The notes: generated by a model from the letters alone, not told the origin. A stretch of 64,000 bases of DNA from Selenomonas sputigena_A (GCF_051603425.1 NZ_CP194411.1:1-64000), one strand, 5' to 3'; positions 39,672-48,342 are shown, counted from the stretch's first letter. Made by a program: numbers and translations.

Positions 39672-41723
39672 TCACGCGCCCTTTTTCTTCTTGCCAGGCA
39701 AGGAGCCTTCCAACTCGATGATCATGTCGCGCAGCTCTGCGGCGCGCTCGAATTCCAAAGCGCGCGAGGCCGTCTGCATCTGCGCGAGCAGCGTGCGGAT
39801 CAGCGACTCCTTCTGCTTTTTCGTGAGCTTCTTCTTTTTCTTGCCGTCGGAATCTTCGCCGTAGGAGGCGCGGCTCTCGGCGACGAGCGTCGTTTCAATC
39901 AGCGGCACGACGGGCTTAACGATGGTCTTCGGCGTGACGCCGTGCTCCTCGTTGTACGCCTGCTGCACACCGCGGCGGCGCTCCGTCTCGTCCATGGCGC
40001 GCTTCATCGAGTCCGTGATGCGGTCGGCGTAGAGGATGACCCTGCCGCCCGCATTTCGCGCCGCACGCCCGATCGTCTGGATCAGCGACGTATCGGAGCG
40101 CAGGAAGCCCTCCTTGTCCGCGTCGAGAATTGCCACGAGCGACACCTCGGGCATATCGAGTCCCTCGCGCAGCAGGTTGATGCCGACGAGCACATCGAAC
40201 TTACCCGCGCGCAGGTCGTGGATGATCTCGGCGCGCTCGAACGTCGCAATATCCGAATGCAGATAGCGCACGCGCACCTGCATGTCCTTCAGGTAGTCCG
40301 TGAGGTTTTCCGCCATCTTCTTCGTCAGCGTCGTCACGAGCACGCGCTCGTCCTTCTTTGCACGAATGCGGATCTCCGACAGTAGATCGTCCATCTGCCC
40401 CGCCAAAGGCCGCACCTCGACGATGGGATCGAGCAGCCCCGTCGGGCGGATGATCTGCTCGACGACCTGCTGCGCCTTTTCCAGCTCATATTTTGCAGGC
40501 GTCGCCGAGATGTAGATGATCTGATTAATGCGCTGCTCGAACTCCTCGAAGGATAGCGGACGATTGTCAAAGGCGGACGGCAGACGAAAGCCGTTTTCCA
40601 CAAGCGAAATCTTGCGCGAACGGTCGCCGTTGAGCATCGCCTTGAGCTGCGGCATCGTCACATGACTCTCGTCCATGACGATGAGGAAATCGTCCGGGAA
40701 GTAATCGAGCAGCGTATACGGCGCTGCACCCGCCGGACGATGCGTGAGGTGGCGCGAATAATTCTCGATGCCCGAGCAGTATCCCATCTCCTGCATCATT
40801 TCAAGGTCGTAGTTCGTGCGCTGCTCAATGCGCTGCGCCTCAAGCAGCTTGCCCTCTTCCTTGAAACGCGCAACCTGCGCGATCTTCTCCTCGTCGATCG
40901 CCGCCATGGCGATTTCCATGTCCTCCTTCTTTGTCACATAGTGCGAAGCAGGAAAGACCATCGAATGCGTGCGCTCACCGTAGATCTCTCCGGTCAGGAC
41001 GTCGAACTCAATGATGCGTTCAACCTCGTCGCCGAAAAGCTCGATGCGCACGGCACGGTTGTTCCAGCCTGCGGGGAATACTTCGATGACATCGCCGCGC
41101 ACGCGGAAGCGGCCGCGCTCAAAAGCGATGTCGTTGCGCTCATACTGAATGGCGACGAGCTTTCGCAGGATGTCCTCACGCGCGACCGTCTGCCCCTTGT
41201 GCAGGGACAAGACCATCTCATGGTAGCTCTCGGGCGAGCCAAGACCGTAAATGCACGAAACGCTCGCGACGATGATGCAGTCGCGCCGCTCGAAGAGCGA
41301 GCACGTCGCCGAGTGACGCAGCTCGTCGATCTCATCGTTGATCGACGCATCCTTTTCGATATAAGTGTCCGTCGAAGGAATATACGCCTCAGGCTGGTAG
41401 TAATCGTAGTAGCTGACAAAGTAGCCGACATAATTCTTCGGAAAGAACGCCTTGAACTCACTCGCCAGCTGCGCCGCCAGCGTCTTATTGTGCGCGATGA
41501 CAAGCGTCGGCTTCTGCACGCGCTCGATCGTCTTGGCGATCGTGTACGTCTTGCCCGTACCCGTAGCGCCGAGAAGCACCTGCGCCTCCTGCCCGTTCTC
41601 GATGCCCGCCGCCAGATCCCGAATCGCACGCGGCTGATCCCCCATCGGCTCAAAAGGCGCCGAAACCTCAAACGGTATCTCCTTATCAAACTCCATCGTA
41701 TTGAGCTTAGGCAAAATCGCCAT
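39672..41723 (-). CDS. uvrB: UvrABC excinuclease subunit B
   Basis: A 683-residue helicase-like protein that verifies DNA damage. Walker A is GATGTGKT, the beta-hairpin region contains YYDYYQPEAYIPSTDTYIEK, the helicase motifs include GINLLREGLDMP and QTIGRAARN, and a C-terminal UVR domain binds UvrC. The open frame extends upstream, but AGGAGG before the ATG at 41723 sets the start. It is the first gene of the uvrB-uvrA-brnQ unit. Confidence 0.97.
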   Translation of the reverse strand: MAILPKLNTMEFDKEIPFEVSAPFEPMGDQPRAIRDLAAGIENGQEAQVLLGATGTGKTYTIAKTIERVQKPTLVIAHNKTLAAQLASEFKAFFPKNYVGYFVSYYDYYQPEAYIPSTDTYIEKDASINDEIDELRHSATCSLFERRDCIIVASVSCIYGLGSPESYHEMVLSLHKGQTVAREDILRKLVAIQYERNDIAFERGRFRVRGDVIEVFPAGWNNRAVRIELFGDEVERIIEFDVLTGEIYGERTHSMVFPASHYVTKKEDMEIAMAAIDEEKIAQVARFKEEGKLLEAQRIEQRTNYDLEMMQEMGYCSGIENYSRHLTHRPAGAAPYTLLDYFPDDFLIVMDESHVTMPQLKAMLNGDRSRKISLVENGFRLPSAFDNRPLSFEEFEQRINQIIYISATPAKYELEKAQQVVEQIIRPTGLLDPIVEVRPLAGQMDDLLSEIRIRAKKDERVLVTTLTKKMAENLTDYLKDMQVRVRYLHSDIATFERAEIIHDLRAGKFDVLVGINLLREGLDMPEVSLVAILDADKEGFLRSDTSLIQTIGRAARNAGGRVILYADRITDSMKRAMDETERRRGVQQAYNEEHGVTPKTIVKPVVPLIETTLVAESRASYGEDSDGKKKKKLTKKQKESLIRTLLAQMQTASRALEFERAAELRDMIIELEGSLPGKKKKGA

Positions 41724-41807
41724 GCGTGCGCCTCCTGTAAATGCTGTAAATCCATACGTCCATTTGCCGCACCCACACGGCTCTGTTCTTGCTGAACAAC
41801 TACCTTC

Positions 41808-41835
41808 ATTATATCGAACGAACAAAAAAAAGCAA
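41808..41835 (-). promoter_or_regulatory. Promoter of uvrB
   Basis: On the minus strand TTGCTT (41830-41835) and TATAAT (41808-41813) are 16 bases apart. The -35 lies inside a T-run that belongs to a duplicated terminator-like unit. I saw no clear LexA (DinR) box. Confidence 0.65.
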
Positions 41836-41876
41836 CCGCACCAAGGAGGCGGAAAGCCTCTTTCGGCGCGGCTGTT
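41809..41876 (-). repeat. Duplicated terminator-like unit, copy 1
   Basis: About 60 bases nearly identical to 43947-44009: a TATCGAAC start, an A8 run, AGCAACCGC, then GGAGGCGGAAAGCCTC with a closing GCGCGGCTG. On the minus strand it is a hairpin followed by T8, a good terminator for the GNAT remnant. The uvrB promoter lies in its distal part. Confidence 0.85.
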
Positions 41877-41976
41877 TTTGCTAATTCCCGTTGTGGGCAA
41901 GCATTCCTTGTAATCTTTGGCAAATTTTTACCATTGTCCCAGTGTCAAAGATGATGGAAACGATCTGCACGAAGGA

Positions 41977-42246
41977 TTACATCCGGTTAGCAAAATTGCA
42001 AATCTGCATCGCCACGCCATCCTTCATGATCTGAAAACCATGTTTCTCATAGAAGGCGGCCTTCTTGCTCTCTTCCGGCATAATTTCAAAATACAGATAG
42101 TCTTTGTATTTTTCCTTTGCCATCTCCACCAATCTTCCGGCAATGCCCTGCCCATGATAGTCGCTTTTTTTGCGCGTGCGCCATCGCCGGTCCGGCAATG
42201 GCGCGGTTTTAGAGATTTCAACGCCCCGGGGGATGTAAAAAACCAA
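41977..42246 (-). pseudogene. Truncated GNAT acetyltransferase
   Basis: Only the C-terminal part of a GNAT N-acetyltransferase is recognisable: HGQGIAGRLVEMAKEKY holds the acetyl-CoA-binding Q-x-x-G-x-A loop, followed by FYEKHGFQIM. The upstream 30 codons do not resemble the family, so the N-terminal half is missing. It faces away from dinJ, and its 5' end lies near the dinJ promoter region. It is probably non-functional. Confidence 0.75.
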
Positions 42247-42298
42247 CTTGCATTTGCTTCACTTTCGCATTACAATGAACGAAAGGTGGGATCGTATC

Positions 42299-42592
42299 AT
42301 GACCAAAACGGCCACCATCAACATGCGCATCGAGCCTGCGGTGAAAGCCCAAGCCGAGGAGGTCTTTTCCAGCTTCGGCATATCCATCACCGACGCCATC
42401 AATATCTTTCTGCACGCTTCCATCATGGAGGGCGGCTTCCCCTTCCAGCCGAAACAGCCACGATACAACAAAAAGACGCTTCTCGCCATGCGGGAAGCGC
42501 GTGACATCATGGACGGGAAAATCAAAGAGAAACGCTATCGTTCCCTAGATGCACTTCTAAAAGATTTGGATGCGGGGGGCAGCGATGCTTGA
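42299..42592 (+). CDS. dinJ: RelB/DinJ family antitoxin
   Basis: A 97-residue antitoxin. The N-terminal ribbon-helix-helix sequence TATINMRIEPAVKAQAEEVF and the following SFGISITDAINIFLHASI are characteristic of DinJ. The C-terminal part would wrap around the YafQ toxin. AGGTGGG precedes the ATG at 42299. Its end overlaps by 8 bases the start of a yafQ-like toxin gene that is broken by frameshifts. Confidence 0.92.
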   Translation: MTKTATINMRIEPAVKAQAEEVFSSFGISITDAINIFLHASIMEGGFPFQPKQPRYNKKTLLAMREARDIMDGKIKEKRYRSLDALLKDLDAGGSDA

Positions 42593-42851
42593 ACTCGTGA
42601 CCACCACCCAATTTCGCAAGGACTTGAAACGCCTGCGAAAGCGCGAATATTCGTAAACTTGACGCTGTCCTGCAAACGCTCTGCGCAGAAGAACCCTTGT
42701 CTGAAAAGCATCGTGACCATGCTCTTGTCGGTGATTACATCGGGTTTCGTGAATGCCATGTCGCTCCGACTGGTTGCTCGTCTATGCCATCGACAAGGGA
42801 CAGCTTATCCTAACCGCTTCCCGCACAGGTTCACACGTCCACCTCTTCTAG
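42585..42851 (+). pseudogene. yafQ: YafQ/RelE family toxin gene with two frameshifts
   Basis: The frame from the ATG at 42585 gives MLELVTTTQFRKDLKRLRKR and stops after 23 codons. The next frame gives KLDAVLQTLCAEEPLSEKHR and continues through DHALVGDYIGFRECHV. A third frame gives DWLLVYAIDKGQLILTASRT and ends GSHVHLF at 42851. Put together, this is a full YafQ mRNA interferase of about 89 residues, including the usual histidine-bearing ends. Two frameshifts inactivate it. The antitoxin gene is intact. Confidence 0.9.
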
Positions 42852-42873
42852 CCGATTTTTTTCGAGTCGGCTT

Positions 42874-42995
42874 TTATCTTTCTCTGCTCCTCTGATGAAT
42901 CTTTTCATGACACGAAACGCAAAGCGACATCAAATTGCTCTCGTCATGCGTGCCGCCATCGCCGAACGGCTTGATGTATAAAGTTGGGAAAATCC
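42874..42995 (-). pseudogene. HNH endonuclease C-terminal remnant
   Basis: On the minus strand the frame ending at the TAA at 42874 reads IKPFGDGGTHDESNLMSLC followed by VSCHEKIHQRS. This is the typical end of an HNH nuclease (asparagine, CxxC-like cysteines and final histidine). The first half of the domain is absent or unrecognisable and no start codon fits. It is too short for the usual gene listing and looks like a relic. Confidence 0.7.
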
Positions 42996-43052
42996 AGCAT
43001 GTCACATTATTTCGAGCAAAAAAGAAGAAATGTGAGTGAAAGGTGAATTTTT

Positions 43053-43814
43053 ATGAAACAGAAACTGAAAAGCATTTGGGAGAGGATATATCCTCTCTAC
43101 AAGAATACCTATAGATTGCAAAAAACCATTGGTCGATATGGATTTCATGTCGTAGATGAGACATTTTCAACGAATTGCGAGGATCTTATTTTAGCGAGAC
43201 TGGCGGCATTGTTCGGCATCGAAAAGGGTGGGTATGTTGATGTCGGGGCGAATCATCCCGTGCTATACTCAAATACGCTGCGGTTTTATGAGGAAGGGTG
43301 GCGGGGAATTAATATAGACCCATTGCCAGAGAGCATAGCGGCCTTTCAAAAGATGCGTCCGAACGATATCAATCTCAACGTTGGATGTTCTGACCAGACA
43401 GGAACAATGACATATTATTCATTCGATACATCGTCCTACAATACAATGAACGAACAGCAGGCAGAGTATAATATTCGAAATGGCATATCACGGCTCATTT
43501 CCAAGAGGGAGGTTCCCGTCATGCGCTTACAGGATATTTTAGACGAATATATACCCGCTATGAGGGGGCGGAGCATTGATATCATGGACATTGATGTCGA
43601 GGATTACGAGTACGCCGTCGTTCAGGGAAACGATTGGGAACGGTATCGTCCCAAAATCATAGTGGTGGAATGCCTTACAGATGAGTTCAGTGATATGCAG
43701 GACATCTATCGAGATCCGACGATCTCGTTCCTGATAGAGAGAGAATACCGTGTCGTTGCGAAGGTGTTTCATGGGACATATCTTGTTGATACACGATTGC
43801 TTTCGGATCGGTAG
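43053..43814 (+). CDS. FkbM family methyltransferase
   Basis: A 253-residue putative SAM-dependent methyltransferase. The SAM-binding motif GYVDVGANHPVLYSNT lies at about 68-83, the family block GWRGINIDPLPESIAAF follows, and the late IDIMDIDVEDYEYAVVQG is the FkbM acidic motif. Such enzymes methylate sugars or polyketides, often in surface polysaccharide loci. AAAGGTG precedes the ATG. The gene is clearly more AT-rich than the core genes and stands alone between decayed genes, so horizontal acquisition is likely. The substrate is unknown. Confidence 0.88.
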   Translation: MKQKLKSIWERIYPLYKNTYRLQKTIGRYGFHVVDETFSTNCEDLILARLAALFGIEKGGYVDVGANHPVLYSNTLRFYEEGWRGINIDPLPESIAAFQKMRPNDINLNVGCSDQTGTMTYYSFDTSSYNTMNEQQAEYNIRNGISRLISKREVPVMRLQDILDEYIPAMRGRSIDIMDIDVEDYEYAVVQGNDWERYRPKIIVVECLTDEFSDMQDIYRDPTISFLIEREYRVVAKVFHGTYLVDTRLLSDR

Positions 43815-43946
43815 GTGTTGTGGAAAATCGGGTGCGATACGTCCAATCGCCGTGCGGATGATTCATACTGCGCTCCATGTGCGCAACGTAGGAGCACATC
43901 TGGATGACGAGATTCAAGCAGGAGATTCTCTCTTTCATTTTCAGAA

Positions 43947-44009
43947 ATTATCGAACAAAAAAAAGCAACCGCTCCCAGGAGGCGGAAAGCCTCTTTCGGC
44001 GCGGCTGCT
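43947..44009 (-). repeat. Duplicated terminator-like unit, copy 2
   Basis: Nearly identical to 41809-41876, including the A8 run and the GGAGGCGGAAAGCCTC core. On the minus strand it forms a hairpin followed by T8, placed as a terminator 50 bases after the small secreted protein gene. Confidence 0.85.
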
Positions 44010-44060
44010 CTTCGTCTATATACTTATCTCAGTGTCCTATGGACGAGGTGCATACTGCAT

Positions 44061-44435
44061 TCAGTTGATAACAGGAGCAGGAGCCTGGAAAATGAAATGG
44101 TAGACATCGACACCGGGAACGCGCATGCTGCCCAGATCGCGCACGAGGCCCATGGATTTCCATGTGCTGTAAATGACCCTATTCGGTGTGTATACTTCCA
44201 TACCATCTCTCAATGCCGCAGCGATTTCCTCAGCGCCAGCCTTGCCCGAGCGAGTGCACCAATACTCGGTGTAGCTGCTGCCATTCTTCACATAGACAGA
44301 GGAGCGCGCCTGATCCGTGCATTTCGTCTTCATCGTGCTTTCGCTGATCGAATAGCGCTCCACAGAGGCAAAGCAGAGGCTGGACGAGAGCAGCAACATC
44401 GCAAATGTCGCGGAAAGGATTTTCTTCAGTTTCAT
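44061..44435 (-). CDS. Small secreted protein of unknown function
   Basis: A 124-residue protein with a clear signal peptide (MKLKKILSATFAMLLLSSSL, likely cleaved after CFA near residue 24). The mature part has two cysteines (TKCTDQ and YWCTRSG) that could form a disulfide, and no domain I recognise. AAAGGAGG precedes the ATG at 44435. It is transcribed alone and ends at copy 2 of the duplicated terminator. A TATAAT lies on the minus strand about 75 bases upstream with only a weak -35. Confidence 0.78.
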   Translation of the reverse strand: MKLKKILSATFAMLLLSSSLCFASVERYSISESTMKTKCTDQARSSVYVKNGSSYTEYWCTRSGKAGAEEIAAALRDGMEVYTPNRVIYSTWKSMGLVRDLGSMRVPGVDVYHFIFQAPAPVIN

Positions 44436-44735
44436 AATGGTTCCTCCTTTGAAAAATTTTAAAATCAATCCGTGCGCAAATCCACTCAAACGCCGGATTT
44501 CTTGTTTTTATTATATCATAATCAAATAATAAGCACCCTGTCATAAATGACAGGGTGGAAAAACTTTTTAGCTCCTCGCTGTTTCGTATGAGGAATTATA
44601 TACGAACAAAGGTGTTTCCATCTTCGTGAATAACCCTGCAGCATCGAATTCAGGGAGACCGGATAGCAAGATTCCATTTGCCATCCCATGGAACAGGCTC
44701 TTTTTCCGAGCCGATGTATGGATCGCATTTTATAA
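44436..44735. other. Intergenic region with two small hairpins
   Basis: This 300-base gap holds the hairpin CACCCTGTCATAAATGACAG...GTG at 44532-44555, which on the minus strand is followed by T-rich sequence and probably ends the ABC transporter transcript. A smaller GGCTC...GAGCC stem lies at 44697-44713. No gene is apparent. Confidence 0.55.
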
Positions 44736-45512
44736 TCAAGTAATCGCCTCGAGCGGAATCACATGCGGCATACTATGCTCATCGACATAAATTTTCGTTT
44801 TGACACGATATACCTCTTCCATCATGGACTCCGTGAAAATCTCACGCGGCTCCCCCTGAGCGTACACTTCCCCCTTCTGTAAAATGATAATCTCATCAGC
44901 AAATTTCGCGGCCAAATCGAGATGGTGCAACGTTACCAATGTCGTAAATTGATTTTCGCGGGTCAATCTTTTCAATAAGGTCAGCAGCTTGAATTGCTTA
45001 TGCAAATCCAGCGCACTGGTAGGTTCGTCGAACAGCAATACCGTAGGTTCCCTTACCAGTGCCTGCGCAATAAACACAAGCTGCCGCTGCCCTCCGCTCA
45101 GAGCCATGATGCTGCGAGAAGCAAGCTCCTGCATATTCAACCGCTGCAGCACTTCCTCCGTCGCTCGAATATCTTCCTCTTTGACGCGGAAAGACAGCGA
45201 GCCCATACGCCCCAGCATGACGATCTCAAAGACCGTCAGATTGATTTTGCAGTCGTTGTCCTGAGACAGATAGCTTACCGTGCTGCTGAGTTCCTCGGAC
45301 GAATATGTCTCAGCCAGCTTGCCGTTGATGCGGATATCCCCTTTGCCCGACAAGATTCCTATGATCGTTTTCAAGAGCGTTGATTTCCCTGCGCCGTTCG
45401 TTCCGATTACAGCCGTCAGTTTTCCGGTCTGAGCAACAAAATCAACACCCCGCAATATATTCTTTTGGGAATCGGAGGAATATCCAAAGGTCAAATTATG
45501 AACTTCAATCAT
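44736..45512 (-). CDS. FecCD-type ABC importer, ATP-binding protein
   Basis: A 258-residue ABC ATPase of the iron-siderophore/cobalamin class. It has Walker A GTNGAGKST, a Q-loop near LSQDND, the signature LSGGQRQLVFIAQAL and Walker B VLLFDEPTSALD. Its start overlaps the permease gene by 4 bases. A cobalamin riboswitch heads the operon, so corrinoid, or a metal or siderophore linked to it, is the likely cargo (BtuD-like). The substrate is inferred from regulation only. Confidence 0.9.
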   Translation of the reverse strand: MIEVHNLTFGYSSDSQKNILRGVDFVAQTGKLTAVIGTNGAGKSTLLKTIIGILSGKGDIRINGKLAETYSSEELSSTVSYLSQDNDCKINLTVFEIVMLGRMGSLSFRVKEEDIRATEEVLQRLNMQELASRSIMALSGGQRQLVFIAQALVREPTVLLFDEPTSALDLHKQFKLLTLLKRLTRENQFTTLVTLHHLDLAAKFADEIIILQKGEVYAQGEPREIFTESMMEEVYRVKTKIYVDEHSMPHVIPLEAIT

Positions 45513-46558
45513 TTGAAATAACTCCTTTTCCTAGTCAATACCAACGAGAAGAAAAAGGGGACACCGATGATTGCCGTCACAATACCAATCGGAAACATCG
45601 CCCCGGGAATCAGCATTTTACTGCCAATGGACGCCAGCGATAAGATCGCCATTCCGCACACTGCAGAGAGAGGCAGGAAATACCGCTGATCCTCACCGAC
45701 CAGCATCCTCGCAATATGCGGTCCGACGATGCCGATAAAGCCGATCGTTCCCACGAAGGACACGGCGACTGCGGTGATGATCGATATGAAAAGAAAAACT
45801 TTGACTCTCAGACGCTCGACATTGATCCCCAAACCGGCGGCCTTTTCATCCCCCAGCTTCAGTGCCGTCAGCCGCCACGATTCGCGCATCATAAGCGGAA
45901 GCATCAGGAGCAGTACGATGAAAACAATGGAGATGTTCAGCCAAGTTGCTTTTGACAGACTGCCCATCGTCCAAAAAACAATGTTCTGGAGAGCTTCGGG
46001 CGTTGCCATATACTGCATCAGAGATTGAAGCGCCTGGAACAAGAACATCATGCCAATACCGGCAAGGATCATTGTCTCAGAGGAAAAACTCTTGATCTTA
46101 TTGATGGAGTATATGAAGAAACTCGTCAGTCCTGCGAATATAAACGCACCGAAAGGCACCATGAACTCACCCAGAAACTCCAGTGAGCTCAGTCCGACCA
46201 CAACCACGAGGGAGGCGCCGAACCCCGCGCCTGCCGATATGCCGAGGGTATAGGGGCTAGAGAGCGGATTATCGAGAATCGTCTGCATTCCCGCCCCGGC
46301 AATCCCCAGAGAAGCCCCGACGAGCAAAGCCATGACGGCCGTCGGAAGCCGAATCGACCAAACGATGACATTCGCGTTTTTGGAAACCTCCGGCGACTGT
46401 ATCACCGCCAGCCAAACATCCTGTGGCGTGAGCGAGGCCGGGCCTACAATCACGTCGGTCATAAAACTTATTGCACAAATCAGCAGCCCGAGCAAAATAA
46501 AGATGATTTTGCGGTAACTCTGCTTTTTGTAGTCAAAATGATCCTTCATCTCTTCCAC
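45509..46558 (-). CDS. FecCD-type ABC importer, permease
   Basis: A 349-residue inner-membrane permease of the FecCD/BtuC family with about ten transmembrane helices. The conserved GASLGIAGAGMQTILDNPLS and the late FVGTIGFIGIVGPHIARMLV are the family blocks that contact the ATPase. The start may be GTG at 46558 or ATG at 46549; neither has a strong ribosome binding site. It is the middle gene of the three-gene riboswitch-led importer operon. Confidence 0.91.
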   Translation of the reverse strand: MEEMKDHFDYKKQSYRKIIFILLGLLICAISFMTDVIVGPASLTPQDVWLAVIQSPEVSKNANVIVWSIRLPTAVMALLVGASLGIAGAGMQTILDNPLSSPYTLGISAGAGFGASLVVVVGLSSLEFLGEFMVPFGAFIFAGLTSFFIYSINKIKSFSSETMILAGIGMMFLFQALQSLMQYMATPEALQNIVFWTMGSLSKATWLNISIVFIVLLLMLPLMMRESWRLTALKLGDEKAAGLGINVERLRVKVFLFISIITAVAVSFVGTIGFIGIVGPHIARMLVGEDQRYFLPLSAVCGMAILSLASIGSKMLIPGAMFPIGIVTAIIGVPFFFSLVLTRKRSYFK

Positions 46559-46574
46559 TATGTTAAGCCCTTTC

Positions 46575-47744
46575 CTAATTCAAATGCATGAACCAAATTC
46601 CCCCATAGGAGAACGGAAGAAATTTTTCGTAGAATTCCTTGAGCGTGCCTTCCGGATCAACATCTGCGAACTCTTCGGGATAGTACGTCTTGGCCAGATA
46701 CTCAAATACAGCGCAGTCGTAGACCTCACGCGGCAATCCATGATGAGCCGAATAGATCTGCTTGTTCTTGACTGCTTTCAGCTGATTCCAACCATCGCGC
46801 TGTGTAAATGCCTTCAAGAGCTCCTGAGAATTCTCTTCGCTTGTTTCAAATCCGAGGCGCATGGCAGTAGCCTTTTTCGGCCAATAGGAGCCCATGATCA
46901 TGATGATGTCGGGATCCTTTTCCAGAATAAATTCGGGATTGACAGGACCCGCCGATGCGACTACATCTTTTGTAATGAGATCGGCGCCGCACACCGTTGC
47001 CAAGGCACCCCATGCAACCTTGCTGCTGTATGCAGTGCCAAATCCTTCTGGTCCTTCATTGCCCGTCTCAATATAGACCGTCGGTTTCGGCTTGTTGATC
47101 TTATTGACGCGGTCGGTGACCCTTGTCACGTGCTCCGTATAAAACTTCTTGAGCTCTTCCGCGCGCTCCTCCTTGCCCAACGCCTTGCCGATGGCTTCAA
47201 TCGAACGCTGATGATTTTCAAGCTTCTCCGCATGATAGTCGATATAAATAGTCGGTATTCCGGCTGCATCGATCTTCGGCTTCACATCGGATTCGTACTG
47301 ATCTTTCATGTACAACGGGATAAAGATGACATCCGGATTCAGAGAAATCACCTTTTCCGTATCGAAGGTTTTTTCATTCACAGCGCCGATGAGAGGAATC
47401 TTTTCCAATTCCGGAAGATCCGCTTTGAAATGATTCCACATATCCACACGATATTTGCTTAAAGACGGATCAATCCCAACGATGATATTGGCAACATCCT
47501 TGCCTGTCAGTGCCGCCATCGTCATAAACGCACCGCCCGAAGCACTCCACTGCACAACGACGCGTTCTGCCGGCTTTTTCAACGTGACTGTCTGTCCTGT
47601 TACATCCGTAATCTCAATGGGCTTGTCATTCTGCGCCGCATCCTTCTTCACATCTCCTGAACCTCCGCAGGCCGTGAAAATCATGCTGACCATCAGAAGA
47701 AGAACCGTAACAACGGAAACCATATACTTCTTTGTCTGAAACAT
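46575..47744 (-). CDS. ABC importer substrate-binding lipoprotein
   Basis: A 389-residue type III periplasmic-binding protein. The signal peptide ends in a lipobox (SMIFTACGG), so Cys26 would be lipidated. The mature part starts with ITDVTGQTVTLKKPAERVVV, typical of BtuF/FhuD-type binding proteins, and ends with the TYYPEEFADVDP block. It captures the ligand for the following permease and ATPase. GAGGTG precedes the ATG. The long 5' leader contains a cobalamin riboswitch and terminator. Confidence 0.91.
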   Translation of the reverse strand: MFQTKKYMVSVVTVLLLMVSMIFTACGGSGDVKKDAAQNDKPIEITDVTGQTVTLKKPAERVVVQWSASGGAFMTMAALTGKDVANIIVGIDPSLSKYRVDMWNHFKADLPELEKIPLIGAVNEKTFDTEKVISLNPDVIFIPLYMKDQYESDVKPKIDAAGIPTIYIDYHAEKLENHQRSIEAIGKALGKEERAEELKKFYTEHVTRVTDRVNKINKPKPTVYIETGNEGPEGFGTAYSSKVAWGALATVCGADLITKDVVASAGPVNPEFILEKDPDIIMIMGSYWPKKATAMRLGFETSEENSQELLKAFTQRDGWNQLKAVKNKQIYSAHHGLPREVYDCAVFEYLAKTYYPEEFADVDPEGTLKEFYEKFLPFSYGGIWFMHLN

Positions 47745-47975
47745 GAAAACACCTCGTTCTTTAATTTTTTGAGACCACCTCTTGTTGATTCCACCGAATC
47801 ATTGCCGATCCGGATACGGTCAAACACAATTTGCCTTTGCTCCTGCCATCACCTTCTCCCCAATCTTCTCTTCTGCCTCCGGATTCAGATCCTTCTTCTA
47901 TATAATTTTTCTGCACTCCATATCATCAGCAACGGCGCGTTCACGATGAAGTTCTCTGCCGCCCTCGCTCCATAC

Positions 47976-48011
47976 AAAAAGCCCGTTTCCCCATCCAAAG
48001 GAAACGGGCTG
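47976..48011 (-). terminator. Terminator controlled by the cobalamin riboswitch
   Basis: AGCCCGTTTCC and GGAAACGGGCT form a perfect 11-bp stem, followed by T5 on the minus strand. It lies about 85 bases after the riboswitch and 230 bases before the binding-protein gene, the expected place for an expression platform. Confidence 0.85.
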
Positions 48012-48091
48012 TAATCTCAGCTGCTCAAAAAACACCATACCGAATAAGCTCAGGCATAGTATGAGCATCCATGTATACAAAATCTCCATCC

Positions 48092-48285
48092 CCGTCACTC
48101 GCAGGTCAATCGGTGATTGTCAACTAGGCAGTTCTCCTGGCTTCAGTTCATCGTTTCTTTGCGCCTTCCCAAGAAAAACTCTCAGTGACCAAGAACGCTG
48201 TGCGTCCTTCTGCAAAGTCGCTCGCTGCTACAGTGGCGTGACCGCTTTGGCTTGCACCAAATTCCCTATTAAGTCCAAAGACACC
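48092..48285 (-). promoter_or_regulatory. Cobalamin riboswitch
   Basis: On the minus strand the class features are in order: AATAGGGAATTTGGTGCAAG, GCGGTCACGCCACTGTA, and the B12 box region GAAGCCAGGAGAACTGCCT near 48125-48145. It precedes the ABC importer operon, so expression should fall when adenosylcobalamin is plentiful. Confidence 0.92.
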
Positions 48286-48313
48286 CAATTCAATCATATA
48301 AAATTTTTATTAT

Positions 48314-48342
48314 ATAATAACATGAGACTTGTAACGTGTCAA
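48314..48342 (-). promoter_or_regulatory. Promoter of the cobalamin riboswitch operon
   Basis: On the minus strand a perfect TTGACA (48337-48342) is 17 bases from TATTAT (48314-48319). The -35 contains the stop codon of the truncated transposase fragment upstream, so it lies at the edge of the IS remnant. Confidence 0.82.

Noticed and set aside
43687..43938. An 83-codon minus-strand frame after the FkbM gene
   Set aside because: No ribosome binding site and no recognisable family; half of it lies antisense to the methyltransferase.
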